Positions 11,520 through 24,200 of a stretch of DNA of 64,000 bases are shown here, piece after piece. The position numbers were made by a program, and so were the translations under genes. The stretch lies in assembly GCF_008831285.2 (NCBI RefSeq), contig NC_045146.1:17127289-17191288 (forward strand). Direction: 5' to 3'. Position 1 is the stretch's first letter, and each line of letters begins with the position of its first letter. The DNA comes from Nymphaea colorata (lineage: Eukaryota; Streptophyta; Magnoliopsida; Nymphaeales; Nymphaeaceae). The notes under the pieces were generated by a model that saw only the letters and a program-made list of their open reading frames with translations, did not search any database and was not told where the DNA came from.

Positions 11520-12496
11520 TTACCGCTGCTTGTCAGTTGTGGCAGAGAAAGAAGGGCAAGCCGAAAGTGGTAGAACTGGGAGCTTGACGCAGTTACAGAT
11601 CTCTATGATGTAGCCATCCGGGTCATGAAAGAAGATTTGGTCGATTTTTATTCTTCCGTCCTCTACCGATGCTGTCACGTACTCCATTCTTGCCTCCTCC
11701 AACTTCTTCTTCACTAATTCAAAGTCTTCACACTGCAAAAAATAATGACACAGCATACCTTAAGGGCATGACAAGTTTGCACTCACTTTAGCTGATTTAT
11801 TCTCTGCTTTGATTATCAAATTAAGATCCAAGGTGCAGTATGGCGGGTTTTTTGTCTGCCAAAATCTTTTTTTAACCAAATCTAATAAAATAATACGGAT
11901 TCCTGCATGTACAAGGATAAATACTATATGATAGACATGGACTTGCTGCATTTTCGATGTAGATCGGATAAAGCTCGAAGATGGTTGATGACAACTGATG
12001 TCAGTAATGTCATCACAATCATTGACATGACATGTCTATCTGTGATACACATGCACGCCCCTCACTATGCTAAACATGCACTTCATTATGGAGAGCAATT
12101 GCCGAACTATAGGATTAGTAGCTAGATGATACTGCTTCTTAATTACTTGGAATGAGAAGTGATTGCTTTTAGGATTGATAACTCCAGACTTCATAACCAT
12201 GTCGTTGGCAGAGCTGCACTGCAACAAATGAATTCCTATGCCATAATTGAACAACCTGCAGTAAGGGAAAAAATAAGTACGAAGAACGAAGTAGAGATGG
12301 TACTCTGCATCACAGTAAACAACTACCATGCTCCCTCGAAATCGAATGAAGAAGGGCGCTTGATTAGAGCGAAACCCAACACGTCCTGGTAGAATTTGGT
12401 GGAATCCTTTACAGATCTGCAGAGAATGGAGACATGATTAAGGGAGACCAGTGGCAAGGTTGAGGCAGCTGGCAACTCTTTCTCTTTGGAGGCCAT
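11520..12496 (-). CDS. Glyoxalase-I-like VOC superfamily protein
   Basis: Small vicinal-oxygen-chelate protein of the plant lactoylglutathione lyase-like group; the true substrate is not settled for this subgroup. Three minus-strand exons join in frame: 12327-12496, 12147-12255 and 11520-11732, giving 163 aa. Blocks in order are SLNHVSILCRSV with His21, FYQDVLGF, a Trp at 57 built across intron 1, GIGIHLL, NPKSNHFSFQ with His89, then FFHDPDGYIIEICNC with Glu137. His21, His89 and Glu137 lie where VOC enzymes place metal ligands. The product has a single VOC unit and no evident targeting peptide, so is probably cytosolic. It is similar to Arabidopsis proteins of about 170 aa but has a shorter C-terminal tail. 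Catalysis on methylglyoxal is inference only. Introns are 71 and 414 bp. Confidence 0.9.
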
Positions 12497-15400
12497 AACC
12501 AAAATCCTGTTGACCTTAGATGTTCTAGATTAGGGATGAGAGAGATGTGTGTGTGTGTAGATTGATGAATGCAGAAAGAAATGAGAGATATCCAAGGTAA
12601 TTATAAGAATTTCAGAGAAAGAGAGTGAGAGTCTGACCTGTCTCTGCCTTGTTTCCGTCGACAAGTCCGGGTGTAGGACTGCACAAGTAATCCATGATGT
12701 TTGCTGGAAATGAGTCACCCATGTTATCTCCAAGAATACTATGACTAGGAAGAACGTGCATCCACAAGGCGCCGCCAAACATTCATGAGGAAGTTTTCCA
12801 TTTCCCTCAAACAGTAGGCATGCAACAGCTATAGGAGACTAAATTCAAATTATTCAGAAGACGCGTGAAGAAACCAAATTCTTGCTGATCTTGGGAAAAT
12901 AAAAAGCAAAAAAGAATGTTAGTATCATGACCTTCATGGCAGTCAATGGCTTCCCACGATATACAATGCAGGAATGAATGAAGAAGAAAAAGAGAAAGAA
13001 ATTGCTTTTCTGATGCCTACTGGATGTCAGTTGAGGCCAAAGAGATATTCTTTATTGCTAGTCGCACATTTTTAAGGGATCGCCATCGACCCAGAACGGA
13101 TGACAATCAACATGAAAATGGCACCCAATTCTAGTTTTAAAACTTGTAAAGGCAAAACGAACCAGTTTCAATTGGATGCCTGAACCGACACCCATGCACT
13201 ATATTCGCATTAATCAGCTCGCACGTAGGGCTGAGCCAACTCGGGCTCGACTTGAACTTGGCAACTTCAAGTTTACAAAGATACTCAAAACAATAAAAGA
13301 GTAGAGTTCTAGTTTCAGGAACTCGATTTGTTTATACTCAACTCGATTCGCAAAACGTTACTCAATATAATATTGTCAAAACCGGTTCACTGAATCATTG
13401 GTTTTAACTTTCAAGGCAAAAACAAATTTTCACAAGTTACACGAGTTAACCCTAAACGAGTTAACTCCTAACGAGTTAAATGGGTTAAACGAGTCAAGTT
13501 TGAGTTCGATTTTGTGTAGTTGAGTCGAGCTAGAACTTGTATAAGGAGCTCAACTCGAGTTCGAGCCGAACTCGAGCTCGAGTTTTTTGAGCCGAGTAGA
13601 GCTCGAGGTGGCCAAGCTCGGGCTCGACTCGGCTCGTGTGGAACCCTACTCGCTCGTATCCGGATTTGTTAAGTCAGATTTAATTCGTGGTCCACATTCA
13701 GATTTGCGGCATTTCTAAAAAATCAGATTTACTTCAGATTTGGATCCAAAATCGAATCTAATAAAGGATTTTGTTTCCATTTCCTCTAAGATCCATATAC
13801 CTTGGGGCATTCTGCTGATGGGGTTCCAATACATATATTACAGAACTTTTGGATTTGATTAGGTTAGTGTAAGTTGTCCCTTTGTTGACTCAAATGATAA
13901 TCCAGACCTAATGGAAGAATTTTGAATTTAGACATAATAAACCCAGTATGGAACTCATCAGTTGTACCTTCATTCAGAACTGAGTTTTGGCCAAGACTTC
14001 ATTGGAACCTCCTGGGTAGAGTTTACCCCTAATTCCCTCTTCCGCATTGGTGGAACGATAGCCTGAACGATATTCTATCTGTTTCTTGGTCTTGAGATGA
14101 AGATCCTAAATTGAAGTCTGATCAGCCACATGCATCTTCTCTCATCACATTCCTCAATACTGTGTGGTCTTTCCTGATAAATGATCTGCTAATTAACAAA
14201 TTGTCTCTCAAAATGGGATTGGTTTTAGCATCACTCCATGGCACAAATTATTTTAAAAAAAAAAACAAAAAACAAGAAAATTTAATTTAAATTAGTGATT
14301 TGACAATGAACCACTAGCTAGCTGGATAATGGTTCGGCAGACGTCAGAGCCAGGATATTGGGAATTTGGCTTTTTTTCAGCTGGTGCTTGGTCAAAAAGT
14401 TCAACAGCTGGCCATATTTCTATCCGATTGGTGATTAATAGTAGTGACCCTCGCCGCTTCCAACCTGAAAACTGGTACGCAATTCGAGGAAATTCCTCTC
14501 TTTCCAGCAGGAATTATATTCACCTGGTATATCGTGGCTTGATTTGGTTTATGTTCACTTCGACTAAATTTCTGCTGTGAAGGGGACAGTTTCATCCAAA
14601 TTCATCATCTACCCATTTTCACTTGACGGTGATTGTTGATGGTGTCTCTGCTTCGTTCTTCTGGTACTGTCATTAGTCAAGATCGTAAAGTCGTCCGAAA
14701 TCCAAAGCTCATAACGTTGCTTAAAACAGATCATCTTAGATTTCTTCTCGTCCTCCAAGTACCATCGCCGGTGAAGATGGCAAGCAGGCCGGTCTCAAAT
14801 TCAACGTTCATTGCATGGCTTAGAACTGATCACCTTATAAAACAGATTCTGCGAGACTATCGTTCTTGAAGTCTGTACAATATAAGGAACGACTGATGGC
14901 ACGGAGAAGAGCAGTCTTTCTGATCCTAAATGTGGAACAGTAATGAAAATCATAGCAACTGCCCAGAAAGCTTGTATTTGGATGAAAGTTTGGGTTACTC
15001 TTCGGAGACTCCGTCCCGACTACTCTTTATGTACACTCTCGAACAGCCTCCCGACCTTCAAGAGTTGCGAGCTTCTCTTATTGGGCCTTGAGGATGGCTT
15101 GAACTATTACATTGTGATTCGAATTCTCCTGATCCTTCAGCCTTGTATACCGTTCTGGATCAGCAAGGAAATAGAATTTGTTTGGCTTGGCAAGTAGTTC
15201 TGATATATTTCATGTGGTGTTAGTGATGAAAAACATGCCTCTAGATCTCGAAAGCACGTCAGTCTCCTACCCCATCCTGGGGCCTAGAAGACGTCAGGAA
15301 TTAAATAACGCGACGATGCATAGCTTGGGGCTTATAAAAAGTTTCCTGAAGCTCCATACTACATTGACAGGAGACCTGTAAGATAAGCCCCTTGTGCTGT

Positions 15401-16068
15401 TAGAAAATTAATTCAATGATTTTTTCTTTTCCAAGAAGAGTTGGGTTAAGTAGGTCATAATTTACCAGTCTATGCCAACAGATGCACCTTCAGCGTCATC
15501 TCTTAACGTCCTTCAATTTGAAGCTCTGAATTCCAATTCCCCAAAGAGGTGGATGCAGATTTTATGGACTTAGACCTCGGAACTTTGTTTTTCAAATGTA
15601 AAAAGCAGTTCTAAGATCACTTGTTTCTTCTTTTTGATTCTTGATTATTTAGATGCTATGAAGCCTGTACACGTGGAATTCTGATGTTAAGAACTACCCA
15701 TAAAGATCACATATATGTATGAGTCAAATATCAGCATTGACTATAGAACGTCGCCTCTGTTTCCACATACTCTTCAAAATGATTTGGACGAACATCAGAC
15801 CGGAGGGTGGTGTGAGCACAGCAGTGGCCAGTGATAGCATAACAAAGTCCCCAATTCTAGCGTTGAACGTTCCAATAAGCATGCATCATGTTCTACGATC
15901 CAATTTATGATGCATTTCAAATTTCCGCTGTTACGGTTACATTTATGAAAATTGAGAAAAAAAAGATTAAAAAACTTTTCAAGAAAAAAGATACAAAATC
16001 ACAAAAACAATAAAAGAAGCAAGAAAGGAGATAAGAACGCTATATGGCTAACCACTATCTGCAGTTCC
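12497..16068. other. Intergenic region with a hAT-like element
   Basis: No gene is supported. It contains the 5' flank of the VOC gene, the repeat element at 13226-13648, and a stretch at about 14330-15400 with several open but unrelated frames in different phases. These frames could be decayed mobile DNA but match no domain I can name. The 3' UTR of the ERdj2 gene should lie just below 16069. Confidence 0.55.
13226..13648. mobile_element. Non-autonomous hAT-like element with CGAG-rich body
   Basis: The element starts TAGGGCTGAGCC and ends GGAACCCTA, so its ends are inverted (TAGGG...CCCTA) with imperfect extended similarity. It is flanked by CTCGCACG (13218-13225) and CTCGCTCG (13649-13656), an 8-bp direct repeat with one mismatch, the duplication size of hAT transposons. 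The interior has four ACGAGTTAA-type repeats near 13441-13495 and dense GAGCTCGAG and GGGCTCGACTCG motifs. No transposase frame is present. An alternative is an uncatalogued repeat whose flanking match is chance. Confidence 0.65.
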
Positions 16069-19000
16069 TCAACTCTCCGAGCTAGAATCGCTGTCACTGT
16101 GCGTGTTGCTATCCTGTTGCTTGCCATGTCCTTTCTTGGTTTTGTCCTCACCGTCATCACTGTATTCACTTTCGTAATTGTCATCTCCTTCATCTGTTTC
16201 TTCTTCATCCTCAACACCATCTTCAACGGCAAGACCCTCTTCAGCCATCGCACCACCTTTAGCAAGTGCATGCTTTTGTTTCGCAACCTTTAACTTAAAA
16301 CTTGTTCTTGTGTCGCATCCAATCCATGAATCACATATGCAATATGCAGTCAGGTTGTAAGTTCCTGCAGCAGGTGCCTCAAACTGACTGATCACGAACC
16401 TTGAACCATTTTTCACTTTCTCAACTGCTTCATGTACAGCCAAGCGTATTTCCTCACTGTTTGTGCCTGATCCCTCCTTTGACTCCTCTATAGCATTCGA
16501 TGCAGTGGCTATAGCAGCTGCCTCTTCCATAAAACTCACTCTCTGGGAAACCCAGAGGTCGTTTGATGCAGAATCAGCAAGGATAAACCAGTAGTTCTCA
16601 TCCTTGTGAAATGGGAAGTATGGACAGTGGGGGAGTGCAGCAGTGAGGCCATTTGTTCTTTTCAGGGAGATCCAAGCTTGCATAGTGACAACATCACCTT
16701 CTTGTATGCCACCTTCTTCACCCTCTGTCACACAGTTGACATCAATTTTTAAGGACGGCATCATGTCAAGAACAGCCTCCACATCCCTGGCCTCTTCACC
16801 AGATAAATTGCCAATATCAGTCAAAAGCACAGAACGCTCCTCTGGTGCCATCTCTTTCAGCTCCTGGAACGATCGCACCTTCTGCAACCATAGAAGGAGA
16901 TTGAGAAAATGCTTTGCAAGTGGTAAACCATGAATGCATAAAAAGAATGCCCAGCAACACCATGGCATCAACTTGGCCCATTGATATCATGGACCAAATG
17001 TTTTTGGTACTTATGAACATGCTTACAAATATGGATTAAATTCATTCAACCAGGAAATCACATGGTTCACAAGTGAAATGGTGCTTGTTCATGAAACTTG
17101 ACATGAAAACCTAAAACCTTTTGACTGCCAGATATGTTTGACCAATGTTGTAAACTCTAGAACAATAGAATAGTGTTGCAAGAATTGCATCTACCATTAC
17201 AATCTAATATGTCATATGGTTTATCGTGGTAATGTATAGCAAATCCATAGGACACAGCCTCTGGATTCACAATATACTCCTATATCTGTATCATTCTGTA
17301 TCAGACCACCTTGTGTTTCATACTATAACTTATGATACAAAAAATGTTTATACAAGTTGAAGTTTTCCTTTTCTCCGAGACAAGTGCTTTCTGAAGACCA
17401 ATGCCTTCTATTGAAAGACCTACTTTTATTCTTTATCCTCCTCACTTCCTTCCTAGTCCTCTCTTTTTTCTTTTGATAGGCTGACATGAGAACAGGCCAG
17501 ATCTTTGACCAATTGTCATAATCAACATTAGTAGTATCAATGCTTAGAACCACACTAATTAGCCTAGCTTTACATTTTTTTAAATCAGGCTTTAGGGCAC
17601 CTTATTGGTGGGAAGTTGGAGATTCATTTTAGAGTAATTGATGAGGACAAGCTTCCTAGATTTCCTAGTCTGAGGCTTTTAAACTTATCTTCAGATACTA
17701 AAACAAGAAACGTTGTATTAAAATTGCTAATAAACCATCCCTAACATTTGTGTACATTCTTTAACATTTACTTTCGTACTTTTTTTTACTATTACCAAGA
17801 TTTTCCCTATATTTTTCCAGAAAGAAACTGAATTTATTACGGTGCTCACTGTCAAAAGTCTCAAAGAAGAGATGTACAACTTTGAAACCAGATGCCATGA
17901 GAAGCATAGAGAACAAAACAGGCAATGACAACATCTAACAATGCATACAGCAAGTCCTATGAAGCTTAAGAAATTAGAGTTACTCACTTTTCGACTAATT
18001 TTTTTTATGACTGATTCACTGAAATGTGGAAGCTGCAGAAAAGGAGCGTTGCCTTCAGAAAATCCTCCGGCAGCTTTTCTTGCACTAAGAGGAACTGCCT
18101 GTATCAGAAACCAACAGCACCGTCAAGCACTTACAAACAATAAGCAACCTTGAAGCGCAAATGAATCACTTCAAAGACGATACTTACTAAAAGTTTCATT
18201 CCTTCCACATGAAGTTTGGTAAATGCACCAAACAGAAACCGAAGTCCATATCCATATGGTAAATTCACAAAACATGCTTAGTTTGAACGGTAAAGATGGA
18301 AAGACTACACAGTTTTTAAAAAGCGGGAAACTCTAAGATGCTCTCAATGAACTTTTCCTTACTATAATAAGATGCAACAACTAATAAAGGTTAACCCCAA
18401 GGGGCTGTAGCGTACTGGGTGCAAGGTGGTTCACCTCTTAAGGGGCTTGGTTCAAACCCTGAAGTGGTCACTGTCACATCTCAGTGCCTCCTCCTCTGTA
18501 CTGTAATAAGTCCCCAAATCAAGCTCTGTGAAAACCTTGGGGGTAGTGGGCATAGGGGGTCCCAGTGGCCTCTCTTAAGGGTAGTGGAATGAACCACTCA
18601 CCCTTGAATAAATAAATAACAAAAACTAATAAAGGTTAACCTGAACTTCCATAATCGAGTACAAATTTTTTTTCTGACAGTTGCAAATTTGCCACTTCAT
18701 AAGAATCCAGTTACTGAAACACATCTTCCATCCTTCCAGGTATTAAGGACCCTCTTAACTGACAAGAAATTGACCTCCTCTCTGACATTGAAATGCCAAG
18801 CACAAGAAAGAAATGCTTAAGTAACAAAAAACCTGCAACTACTCACAGTATTCATTCACATGCATGATACCATCCATTATAAGATATATGAAGGAACCCA
18901 CTTAAGCAATTTATGTTCAGATAGCACACTTCAAAGACCATCAAAATAGGACCTATAACCAAATATAATTCTGATAATGTCTTCAAGGATCAGACCTACT

Positions 19001-20661
19001 CATCTAGGAAAATTTTCACGTAGTTATACCCTAAGCATTGAAATGCCAAGCACAAGAAAGAAATGCTTAAGTAACAAAAAACCTGCAACTACTCACAGGA
19101 TTGATTCACATGCACAATACCATCCATTATAAGATATATGAAGGAACCCTTTATGTTCAAATAGTACACTTCAAAGACCATCAAAATAGGACCTTTAACC
19201 AAATATAATTCTCATAATGTCTTCAAGGATCAGACCTAGTCATCTAGGAAAATTTTCACGTAGTTATACCCTAAGCATTAATGTTACCTCAAACTATACG
19301 TCCAAAGAAAATAAAAGGAAGCTCCGTTTGACAAGTAGGCAATAATGCTACATATTGCATTAATTTTACCTCAAACTATATTGTCCAAAGAAAATAAAAG
19401 GAACATAGGCTCTGTTTGACAGGTTGGCTATAATGCTACATGCTGCCAATACAAAGTCATTACAAGTAACGTGAGAAGTATTTCTAGTAGCAATAGTTCA
19501 TGTGCATACATAATGATATATGGCAACACCATGTGAATCAACAGATAAGCTATGGAATTGGGAAAAGAAATTCCCTTCCATGATACTGTTAGGAGGAAAT
19601 TGAAGCCAAAATATAAAACATGATGGAGAAAAATTACCTGAACTATACTTTGAGACAGTTCGAGTACTCCAATTGCAGGCCTAAGCCATCCATGCCCAGC
19701 AGGACTGCGCCTTACAATAGCCATCTGCAACAAATAACAAAGCTAAATTCAAACTTACTGGTCGCTGTTTGAAGGAGATGGTAAAAGGATCAAAAACTAT
19801 CTCATTATGAAGTTATTGATACCTAATCATGTACTACTGCATTCTCAGCAAATACAGCTGGTAAAAACGCCATCAAAATTAAATAAAGAGGATAAGAAAA
19901 GGGTTAATGTACTACTGCTTGCTGCAGAAAGTACATCCATTCACCATCAATCAGAAAGGTCATGGCTAATAAGTTCTAATTTTAAGCATAGATGATGAGA
20001 CCTAGTCAAGGATAGGATGCCCAGAAGCCCACATCTTTCCAACTATAATGTGAATGTCCCAGCTTTGCCTAGCAGCCAAAGCTCCAGCTTTCGGGCAGCT
20101 TACCAATCCAAATTGTAAAGGTCAGCTACATATACAAGGATATGACCATTTGTATGAACCATGCAGAATGACTTGTAAACGGTTATGCATTCACATCAAA
20201 ACGGGGTATCCATGTGACAAAGATAATTATTTGGTAATATTAAAGTTTCAAGAAAAGGTGTCATTTCATGTCCTTCAAGACAATATTCTTTTCCTTTGTC
20301 AATCAGAATGATATATAATCAATTTATTATAGTAATCCATGTTGACTTTCAAATGACATGCAAATGGATTCTCTGAAAAGGAACATCGTCAAACTATGAT
20401 CCAGGTGCCCACCCTAGGCTCAAGTGGTGCATCCCATGAACTCAACCCTTCCATGAAAATTCTCCTCTCTGAAAAAGAAAACTGAAATTTCTTTCCACAT
20501 CTCTGCCTCTTGCCCTAAAACCTAATCTAACTTTATGGTTGCTTATGTTAATCCCCAAAATCAACATCCCATTGAAATCCATCTATGCTGCCATTTAACA
20601 GTTGGAGAGTTGTTAGAGACCTCAGACCTGCAATCTCCACTCCATTTCATCTCTCTCTCTC

Positions 20662-20693
<32 letters not shown>

Positions 20694-21252
20694 ATTTGTT
20701 GCCAAAGGATGTAGGCCACATTTCCACAGGCACAGGCATACTGCACACACACAACCATTCCATTCATATGATAATCTAATTGAACGCAGTTCTTAATTCC
20801 GTTAGTTTCTCACATTTTTGTAGTGTATTTTTTCCCTTTTTTCTTGTTTATGTTTGTCCATCAAGCAGGATTTGACCAGCAGTAGTTGGCTGACAGTGGA
20901 TTTGCATGCGGCTGCTTTGACAGCCGGCAATCCACAAATGAAAGAAGCCTGTTTTTAGACTTTTGTTTTCTGCCTTTTTCAGGTTTACAAGTATTACTCT
21001 TCAGAAAAGATATATTTTCCCATTTTGGTGCATTGAGTAGAATTGGCCACCGCCAGTCGTTGGTGAGTTTGAGACTAGCTGCAAGCCTGCAAGTGGCAGC
21101 CTGTAACAAGAAGTAGGTAGCTTGTTTAAAATTTTCCTTTTACATTTTATTTAGTCTTTTTTAGTCTGGTCAGTCTAGTGACTGGTAAAGAGAATACAGA
21201 ATTTTCTTGCATTTTTTTTCTCCCTCTCATTTTACATGCATGCATATATACA

Positions 21253-21290
<38 letters not shown>

Positions 21291-24200
21291 TATATTGGCT
21301 CTTAGCTGATCCTATCTGCGGAACGCAAGTAGGGGTTTAGTTACTAGGTCTCCTTTTTTTTCTTTATTTACTATTATCGTTCTAGTTAGAGCATTGAGAT
21401 TACTGTTTTTTATTGTTTTCTTCGTAGGATTTTTACATTTTCTAATCTACATCATTAAAACTTTTTAGATAATGTTCAATTTAATGTATATGTTTCTTTT
21501 CACTTAACTATATATTAGTGTCCTCTCCTGGCCTAAATTTCTGGCTCCACTATTGCTATGATCATGACATCCAAATGGATTCTTGTGGATGTAAAAATTA
21601 CCAAAATGTTGATACCAGAAAACAGAAAAATCAGTAGGATTTATTCCACCATCAACTGCAACAAAAAAACAAGTACAAGCTAAGGATAATGATGGATGAC
21701 ATCTCCCACACAGCACACGCTTTATGCATGGTGATGGATTCAGCAGGAAGGATGGATTCTAGCCAATTGTGGGATGAGGTGCTATTACTTTGCATTACAG
21801 ATTTGCACTGACTTCCACCTTGAAGATATAGGCAAAGAAGGTGAGAGGGAATTATAACAGACCACCTATAGCCAAAGCATGGGAGGATAAAGCAAAAGGC
21901 TAAGATTGAGCTTTAGTGGCTGAGGATTTGGCCTTGACTTTAGTTTGAGGCTCAATTGGGATTTGTTCCATTGATTATGAACTCTTTCTTACATTCAAAT
22001 ATTCAGTTACTCATTATCAACCCATCTCCATCTCTCACCTTCATACCCTGTGAAAGAACAATTTGAGAGAAATAAAATGTTTTGGTGCTTCAATAATATG
22101 CCTGAACAGAACGAATCTAATCCTGTGACATTTGATAGGCTGCATTAACTTAATGTGGAGTTCTTTTTGTTAAAAATTATATGGTAGGCTAGACCTGACC
22201 ACTTATTTGACCATGCAGAGGCTCATGACTTGTAAATGATCCTAAGAAGACCATTTCTCCAAACATGGTGTGACAGTCAAATACACAATAGGTACAAAGG
22301 AGATAAGCACTCTAGAGTCGAGACCTCTTGTTTTGGGCTTAAGCTTCTCGTGCTTTTTCTTCTTCATCATAAATTAATACCTAAACTTCCTTAACCATGA
22401 ATCTCTCTACATCTGATGTACAGAACCATATATAGTTTTACTGATAAATAAAAGCATCAGAATGTATTAAAGGCACTTGTAGAACTCACCTTCAGTAGTT
22501 CTTCAAGAAGGTGAGGTGCAAGCTCAATCACATGCTTGAAATCACCTGTTAGATCTAGTGGAACAGAAGCTGATTCACGAGTTAACTGTGCGAGAATCAG
22601 TAGTTCTGCCTGACAATTAAGAAAACAAAAAACAAAAAAACTATAAGTCCATGTATTAGCTATTGAAACTCAAAGCACAATGCAAATTGCATGTTTCTGA
22701 AGTCTGAGACCTTTACTGCAGCTGGATTCCTCTTCCAAAATTTAGCCTGCTCTTGCCGCATGTTCTTAGTGTCTAAACCCAACTCAGTACGGACAACTGT
22801 AAACAGCTTTTCAAGGGATTCCATGTCACTCCTGCGAACTGGCAATTCCATGTATTCTGCTGCCTTAATAAAGACCTCCATTACCTTACTGCATATTGAT
22901 ACAGCTGGTCAAGTACATGCATAATTGCGGCCAGAATTGGAGACAAACTAGTTTTTTTTTTTTTGCAATAAAATATAAAGAAACAAGTAAAAAAAAACAA
23001 ATGAAAAAGAAAGAAATAGCATTCTTAAAATCTGAAAGAAGGAATGTTTTGAAAATCTAGGAAATATGTTAAGAATTATCTTGGGATAACATTTCAATAC
23101 TTCTATTCTGGTGATATTTGAAAACACGGTTATATTTTACCCGTATTCCCTGTCAGCTTCCAAATAGCAATAATATCAATATATTCTTAAAATATCAGTG
23201 ACATTTGGTGACTATGACATAAATTTGTAAACAAAAGCATCAACAAACTATAATTTTCAAACAGTGTATCACAATCATGATAACTACTGCATCCAGATTT
23301 CACATATAGTGACATCAGAAGAGAAAGAACTGATGAATTATTATACCTTGGTGCTAAAGAAGGCTTCATTGAGTTGTAGTAAGCATATAAGGTTTCGTGC
23401 ATGACACGGTTCCCAGTGTACTTGGAAGATCTTGAAAGATATATAACAGCTAGAACCAAAGGCAACAGAATACATATCCCAACGATCCCAAGCAAGAGTA
23501 CTCCACTTGATGTGCCATCCTTACTTAATAAGAACTGAGGCAGTGCTATTCCCATTTGAAAGCCCTGCATTGAATCAAGAAATTATTTTCCAACAAAGCA
23601 CCAGTTAACAGATAGCAGCTATTAGACCATGAAGTAGATAAAGTGCATAACCTGTCTGCCGTCTGGGTGACCATATTTTTCAAAGTTTTCTCGAGACACT
23701 GGATCAGTCAGTGCTTGATATGCCTTGGATATGTACTCAACAAAATACTTGTGAGCCTCTGGAAATAGCAAAGACATGCATCTGTCAGAAACAATCTAAA
23801 GGAAAAACAATGAAAAGAAAATTGAATAAGCCTAATAAATAGCACAGTATCCAACTTTATAGCAAAACTCAAATGCATCTGCTTTGCACCTCATAACTTG
23901 AAAACTGAAATTGCAAGGAAAAAGGAGAAAAAATTAAAAATTTAACCTGGATCTGGATTTTTGTCAGGATGATACTGAATAGAGAGTTTCCTGTATGCCT
24001 TCTTTATCTCAGAATCTGTACTTCCAGGCTTCAATCCAAGAATCTCAAATGGCTCAAAGGGTTGAATCTGAAAAAAGAAAACAGAAAAAAGTAATATGAA
24101 TGACATGAATACTTCAATCAGAGATTGAACAGATCTTGACTACAGAAGAAACATCTAGAGGTCTCAAGATTTAACATGCATGCACATCAGAGAAAAACAT

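Noticed and set aside
14329-15381. String of short plus-strand frames, one with a TFIAWLRTDHL-like motif hinting at a retroelement
   Set aside because: The frames are in different phases, have no continuous domain, and no LTRs or polymerase motifs were seen nearby. Too weak to call.
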